From JAEZDP01 sp964430855 (GTDB lineage: Bacteria; Acidobacteriota; Vicinamibacteria; Vicinamibacterales; Vicinamibacteraceae): a stretch of 15,485 nucleotides of DNA. Each line of letters begins with the position of its first letter. Position 1 is the first letter of the stretch. Below the pieces are notes generated by a model. The model saw nothing but the letters and a program-made list of their open reading frames with translations. It did no database searches and was not told the origin of the DNA. The DNA is taken from NCBI GenBank assembly GCA_964430855.1, contig CAYSHC010000092.1, forward strand, positions 1 to 15,485. The letters run 5' to 3'. The translations under genes and the position numbers were made by a program. This document shows positions 12,763 to 15,485 of the stretch, one piece after another.

Positions 12763-13425
12763 ATGCAGAAGCTCGTCCAGGGTATCCACAGGTTCAGGCA
12801 GTCGAGCTTCAGGCCGATGCAGGGGCTCTTCGAGCAGCTGGCGGCCGGGCAGCATCCCGAGACGCTGATGATCACGTGCTCCGACTCGCGCGTGGTGCCC
12901 AACCTGATCACCCAGACGGATCCCGGCGAGCTCTTCATCCTGCGCAACGCGGGCAACCTCGTGCCGCCGCACGGCGCGGGCACCGGCGGCGAGGCGGCCA
13001 CCATCGAGTTCGCGGTGGCCAGCCTCGGCGTGCGCGACGTCATCATCTGCGGCCACTCGCACTGCGGCGCGATGTCGAGCCTGCTGCACCCGGGCGACCT
13101 GGCGGCGCTCCCCGCGATGGCCTCGTGGTTGAAGCACGCCGAGAAGACGAGGCGCATCATCGGCGAGAACTACGCGCACCTCGAGGGCGACGCGTTGCTG
13201 ACGGCCGCGACCGAGGAGAACGTCCTCGTGCAGCTCGAGCACCTCAAGACGCTGCCTGCCGTCGCCGACCGCCTGGCGAAGGGCGACCTCAAGGTGCATG
13301 GGTGGGTCTACAAGATCGAGACGGGGGAGGTCTTCGCGTACGACCCGGCCTCGGGCCAGTTCCTCACACTGGCCGAGTTCCCGGCGGACATCCCGCCGCC
13401 GCGCCGCCGCGCCACCGGCATCTAG
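12763..13425 (+). CDS. beta-class carbonic anhydrase
   Basis: Zinc enzyme interconverting carbon dioxide and bicarbonate. The 220-residue protein has the zinc ligands Cys 39 (MITCSDSRVVP), His 98 and Cys 101 (CGHSHCGAM), the Asp 41-Arg 43 dyad, and the FILRNAGNLVPPHG and GGEAATIEFAVASLGV segments typical of plant-type beta carbonic anhydrases. ATG at 12763 is chosen because MQKLVQGIHRFRQ is the usual N-terminus; the open frame upstream gives only low-complexity residues. The stop is 10 bp from the stop of the convergent permease gene. Although carboxysomes contain carbonic anhydrase, this one has no targeting extension and is 3.6 kb from the shell genes, so I treat it as an independent housekeeping gene. 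Confidence 0.96.
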   Translation: MQKLVQGIHRFRQSSFRPMQGLFEQLAAGQHPETLMITCSDSRVVPNLITQTDPGELFILRNAGNLVPPHGAGTGGEAATIEFAVASLGVRDVIICGHSHCGAMSSLLHPGDLAALPAMASWLKHAEKTRRIIGENYAHLEGDALLTAATEENVLVQLEHLKTLPAVADRLAKGDLKVHGWVYKIETGEVFAYDPASGQFLTLAEFPADIPPPRRRATGI

Positions 13426-13435
13426 GGCCGTTCTG

Positions 13436-14974
13436 CTACTCGCCCGACGCGCGCAGCCGGCTGTGCCTGTAGCCGTACGCGAAGTACACGGCGATCCCGA
13501 GCACCAGCCACAGCACGAACCGCTCCCACGTCACGACAGGCAGCTGGAGCATCAGGTAGCCGCACGACGCCACGGCCATCAACGGCACGAACGGCACCCA
13601 GGGCGTGCGGAACGGACGCGGCGCGTCCGGGTTCGTCCGGCGGAGCACGAGGATGCCGATGGCCACGAGGACGAACGCAAACAGTGTTCCGATGTTCGTC
13701 AGCTCGACGACCTCGTCGATGTTGGCCAGGCCCGCGAGCGTGGCGACGAAGATGCCCGTGAGGATGGTCGTCACGTGCGGCGTGTGGTAGCGCGGGTGGA
13801 CGCGTGCGGCCCACGCGGGCAGCAGTCCGTCACGAGCCATGGTGAAGAAGATGCGCGGCTGCCCGATCTGGAAGACGATGAGCACCGACGTGGTGGCAAA
13901 CAGGGCGCCGAACGAGATGATGCCGGCCATCCAGTTCATCCCCAGCACCGAGAAGGCCGTCGCCAGCGGCTCGGCGGTGCCGAGGTCGGTCCACGGCACG
14001 AGCCCGGTGAGCACGATGGCGACCAGCATGTAGAGCACCGTGCACACGATCAGGCTGCCGATCATCCCGATCGGCATGTTGCGCTGCGGGTCCTTCGTCT
14101 CTTCCGCCGCCGTGGACACCGCGTCGAAGCCGATGTAGGCGAAGAAGATGATCGCCGCCGCGCTGGTGATGCCACGAAGGCCGTTCGGCGCAAACGGCGT
14201 CCAGTGCTCGGGCCTGACGTAGAACGCGCCGACGGCCATGAAGAAGAAGATCACCGCGAGCTTCAGCACCACCATCGCAGTGTTGAACGACGCGCTCTCG
14301 CGGATGCCGCGCACGAGCACCCACGTGATGGCCATCACCACGGCGAAGGCAGGCAGGTTGAACACCACCGGCACGCCGGCGATGGTCGGGGCGTTCAGCA
14401 GCGCCTCGGCGTTGCGCACGACGGCCGGCGTGAGCTGGACGATGTCGCCGCCGGCGGCCTGGTACTCGGCAAGGGCGTGCGCGGCCGTGCGGTAGTCGGT
14501 GCCGAGCCAGGCGGGCCAGGCGAGGCCGAAGCCGCGCAGCAGCTCCTGGAAGTAGCCCGACCACGAGATGGCGACGGCGACGTTGCCGATGGCGTACTCG
14601 ATGATCAGGTCCCAGCCGATGATCCAGGCGGTCAGCTCGCCGAGCGTGGCGTACGAGTACGTGTAGGCCGAGCCCGCCACCGGCACCATCGCCGCGAACT
14701 CCGCGTAGCAGAGGGCGGCAAACCCGCACGCCACGGCGGTGATGACAAACGAGAGCACGATGGCGGGGCCCGCCCCGAGGTGGTGCGCGCCCCCGGCGGC
14801 CGCGCTGCCGACGGTGGAGAAGATGCCGGCGCCGATGATGGCGCCGATCCCGAGCGAGAGGAGCTGCGGCGCGCCGAGCGTCCGCCGCAGCCGGTGCGGG
14901 CCGTGCTCGGCGTCTCCGGTGAGTCGGTGCAGGGGCTTGACCGCGAAGAGCTGGCGCACGAGGGATCCTGGCAT
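13436..14974 (-). CDS. APC-family amino-acid permease (cationic amino-acid transporter type)
   Basis: A 512-residue polytopic inner-membrane transporter of the amino acid-polyamine-organocation superfamily. Hallmarks are the unwound first helix LGIGAIIGAGIF (41-52), FAALCYAEFAAMVPVAGSAY (85-104), and FFAYIGFDAVSTAAEETKDP (277-296) followed by QRNMPIG; at least twelve hydrophobic segments can be traced. The closest look-alikes are YfnA/YhdG-type and CAT-type permeases, so basic or neutral amino acids are likely substrates. An insertion of about 45 mostly hydrophilic residues (about 155-200) sits between helices. The ATG at 14974 gives the usual N-terminus; the frame runs open upstream with Arg/Pro-rich residues that would overlap the divergent gene and are rejected. 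It is the only minus-strand gene in the window. Confidence 0.95.
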   Translation of the reverse strand: MPGSLVRQLFAVKPLHRLTGDAEHGPHRLRRTLGAPQLLSLGIGAIIGAGIFSTVGSAAAGGAHHLGAGPAIVLSFVITAVACGFAALCYAEFAAMVPVAGSAYTYSYATLGELTAWIIGWDLIIEYAIGNVAVAISWSGYFQELLRGFGLAWPAWLGTDYRTAAHALAEYQAAGGDIVQLTPAVVRNAEALLNAPTIAGVPVVFNLPAFAVVMAITWVLVRGIRESASFNTAMVVLKLAVIFFFMAVGAFYVRPEHWTPFAPNGLRGITSAAAIIFFAYIGFDAVSTAAEETKDPQRNMPIGMIGSLIVCTVLYMLVAIVLTGLVPWTDLGTAEPLATAFSVLGMNWMAGIISFGALFATTSVLIVFQIGQPRIFFTMARDGLLPAWAARVHPRYHTPHVTTILTGIFVATLAGLANIDEVVELTNIGTLFAFVLVAIGILVLRRTNPDAPRPFRTPWVPFVPLMAVASCGYLMLQLPVVTWERFVLWLVLGIAVYFAYGYRHSRLRASGE

Positions 14975-15043
14975 GGGGTGAGGGGACGGTCCGGGGCGAT
15001 ACGTTACCAGAAGCCGCGCGGCCCGCAGGCGCCGGCGCGGGGG

Positions 15044-15049
15044 TACACT
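15044..15049 (+). promoter_or_regulatory. possible -10-like hexamer before the cyclophilin gene
   Basis: TACACT lies in the 80-bp divergent region, five bases before the ATG of the isomerase gene. It matches four of six bases of the -10 consensus and is a rare AT-richer patch there. If real, the transcript would be nearly leaderless. On the opposite strand, the AT-rich patch near 15000-15007 (GATACGTTAC) could serve the permease. No -35 element is clear for either. Confidence 0.25.
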
Positions 15050-15054
15050 GGGCC

Positions 15055-15485
15055 ATGCCTCAACGAACGACCTGTCGCCGGTGGGTCGCGGCGTGGGCGC
15101 TTGGCGTCGGTCTCGGGGTCGCCATGGCGGCGGCGGCACCGTCGGCGCAGCAGCCCGCCGCGAAGGCGGCGTCCGACGCGCCGAAGATCGTCATCGAGAC
15201 CGAGTACGGCCGGATCGTGATCCAGACGTTCCCCGACAAGGCGCCGAAGACCGTCGCGCACGTCACCGAGCTCGTACGCAAGAACTTCTACAACGCGCAG
15301 CGCGTGCACCGGGTGATCCCCGGCCAGGCGGTGCAGTGGGGCGACAAGATGTCGCGCGACATGACCTACCGCGAGTGGTGGGGGCGCAGCCCCGGCGGCG
15401 GCAGCGGCAAGACCATCGGCGTCGCGGAGTTCGACAAGTCGCTGAAGCACAAGGCCGGCAGCGTGTCGATGGCGCACTCGGGCAA
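15055..15485 (+). CDS. exported cyclophilin-type peptidyl-prolyl cis-trans isomerase (5' part)
   Basis: The gene runs off the window; 143 codons are visible. Residues 1-33 look like a signal peptide (basic MPQRTTCRRW, hydrophobic VAAWALGVGLGVAMAAAAPS, possible signal-peptidase site before AQQ). The cyclophilin domain begins near KIVIETEYGRIVIQTFPDKA and continues through PKTVAHVTELVRKNFYN, RVHRVIPGQAVQWGD and HKAGSVSMAHSG. The overall fold signature is clear, so periplasmic protein folding is the expected role. The active-site loop is unusual: the catalytic Arg (residue 86) and Gln 94 are kept, but the usual Phe-Met pair is Gln 91-Ala 92 and a conserved Gly is Trp 95. Activity may be reduced or altered. 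Confidence 0.9.
   Translation, partial: MPQRTTCRRWVAAWALGVGLGVAMAAAAPSAQQPAAKAASDAPKIVIETEYGRIVIQTFPDKAPKTVAHVTELVRKNFYNAQRVHRVIPGQAVQWGDKMSRDMTYREWWGRSPGGGSGKTIGVAEFDKSLKHKAGSVSMAHSG

Noticed and set aside
12763..13425. Carbonic anhydrase as a carboxysome-type cargo of the microcompartment
   Set aside because: No RuBisCO is present, there is no targeting extension, and the gene is separated from the shell genes by five unrelated genes or gaps.
13298..15220. 640-codon open frame on the + strand opposite the permease
   Set aside because: Its product is Arg/His/Asp-rich low complexity and it overlaps the carbonic anhydrase end and the whole well-conserved permease on the other strand; a GC-rich shadow frame.
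1..15485. CRISPR arrays, tRNA/rRNA genes, insertion sequences, prophage or defence genes
   Set aside because: Looked for on both strands; no direct-repeat arrays, cloverleaf-like sequences, transposase motifs or terminal inverted repeats were seen.

Overview
The window is a dense, very GC-rich (visually about 70%) bacterial chromosome segment with almost no non-coding DNA. Gene order and high GC suit an acidobacterium-like organism (for example Vicinamibacteria) or a deltaproteobacterial relative; this is inference from layout, with no rRNA or marker phylogeny to confirm it. Nearly everything runs on the + strand; one amino-acid permease is on the - strand. There is no tRNA, rRNA, CRISPR array, transposase or phage gene.

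Region 1 (1-5895) is a housekeeping operon: the 3' end of ftsH (membrane AAA+ protease), folP (folate), cdaA and cdaR (c-di-AMP synthesis and its YbbR-domain partner), glmM (phosphoglucosamine mutase, cell-wall precursor) and pdxJ (vitamin B6). It joins the ftsH-folP-glmM and cdaA-cdaR-glmM arrangements known from different phyla.

Region 2 (5909-10125) is the highlight: a compact bacterial microcompartment (BMC) locus. A membrane-anchored TPR protein and a small membrane YHS-type metal-binding protein lead, almost without gaps, into a class II (fuculose/rhamnulose-phosphate type) aldolase with a C-terminal encapsulation-peptide-like helix, one BMC-H hexamer shell protein, three tandem BMC-P pentamer proteins, a 72-residue protein that joins an encapsulation-like N-terminal helix to a four-cysteine tail, and a D-2-hydroxyacid dehydrogenase. 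Both flanks of the locus are visible, and it contains no CoA-acylating aldehyde dehydrogenase, phosphotransacylase, alcohol dehydrogenase, kinase or BMC-T gene. It is therefore either a stripped-down BMC, a satellite locus completed elsewhere in the genome, or a different chemistry.

Region 3 (10118-12006) is translationally coupled to region 2: endonuclease III (nth) overlaps the dehydrogenase by 8 bp, and a Tat-exported sulfite-oxidase-like molybdoenzyme overlaps nth by an ATGA junction.

Region 4 (12062-15485) holds an OsmC-family peroxidase, a beta-carbonic anhydrase, a convergent APC-family amino-acid permease, and the divergent, truncated start of an exported cyclophilin-type peptidyl-prolyl isomerase with an altered active-site loop. 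The only sizeable gap is 230 bp before the carbonic anhydrase.
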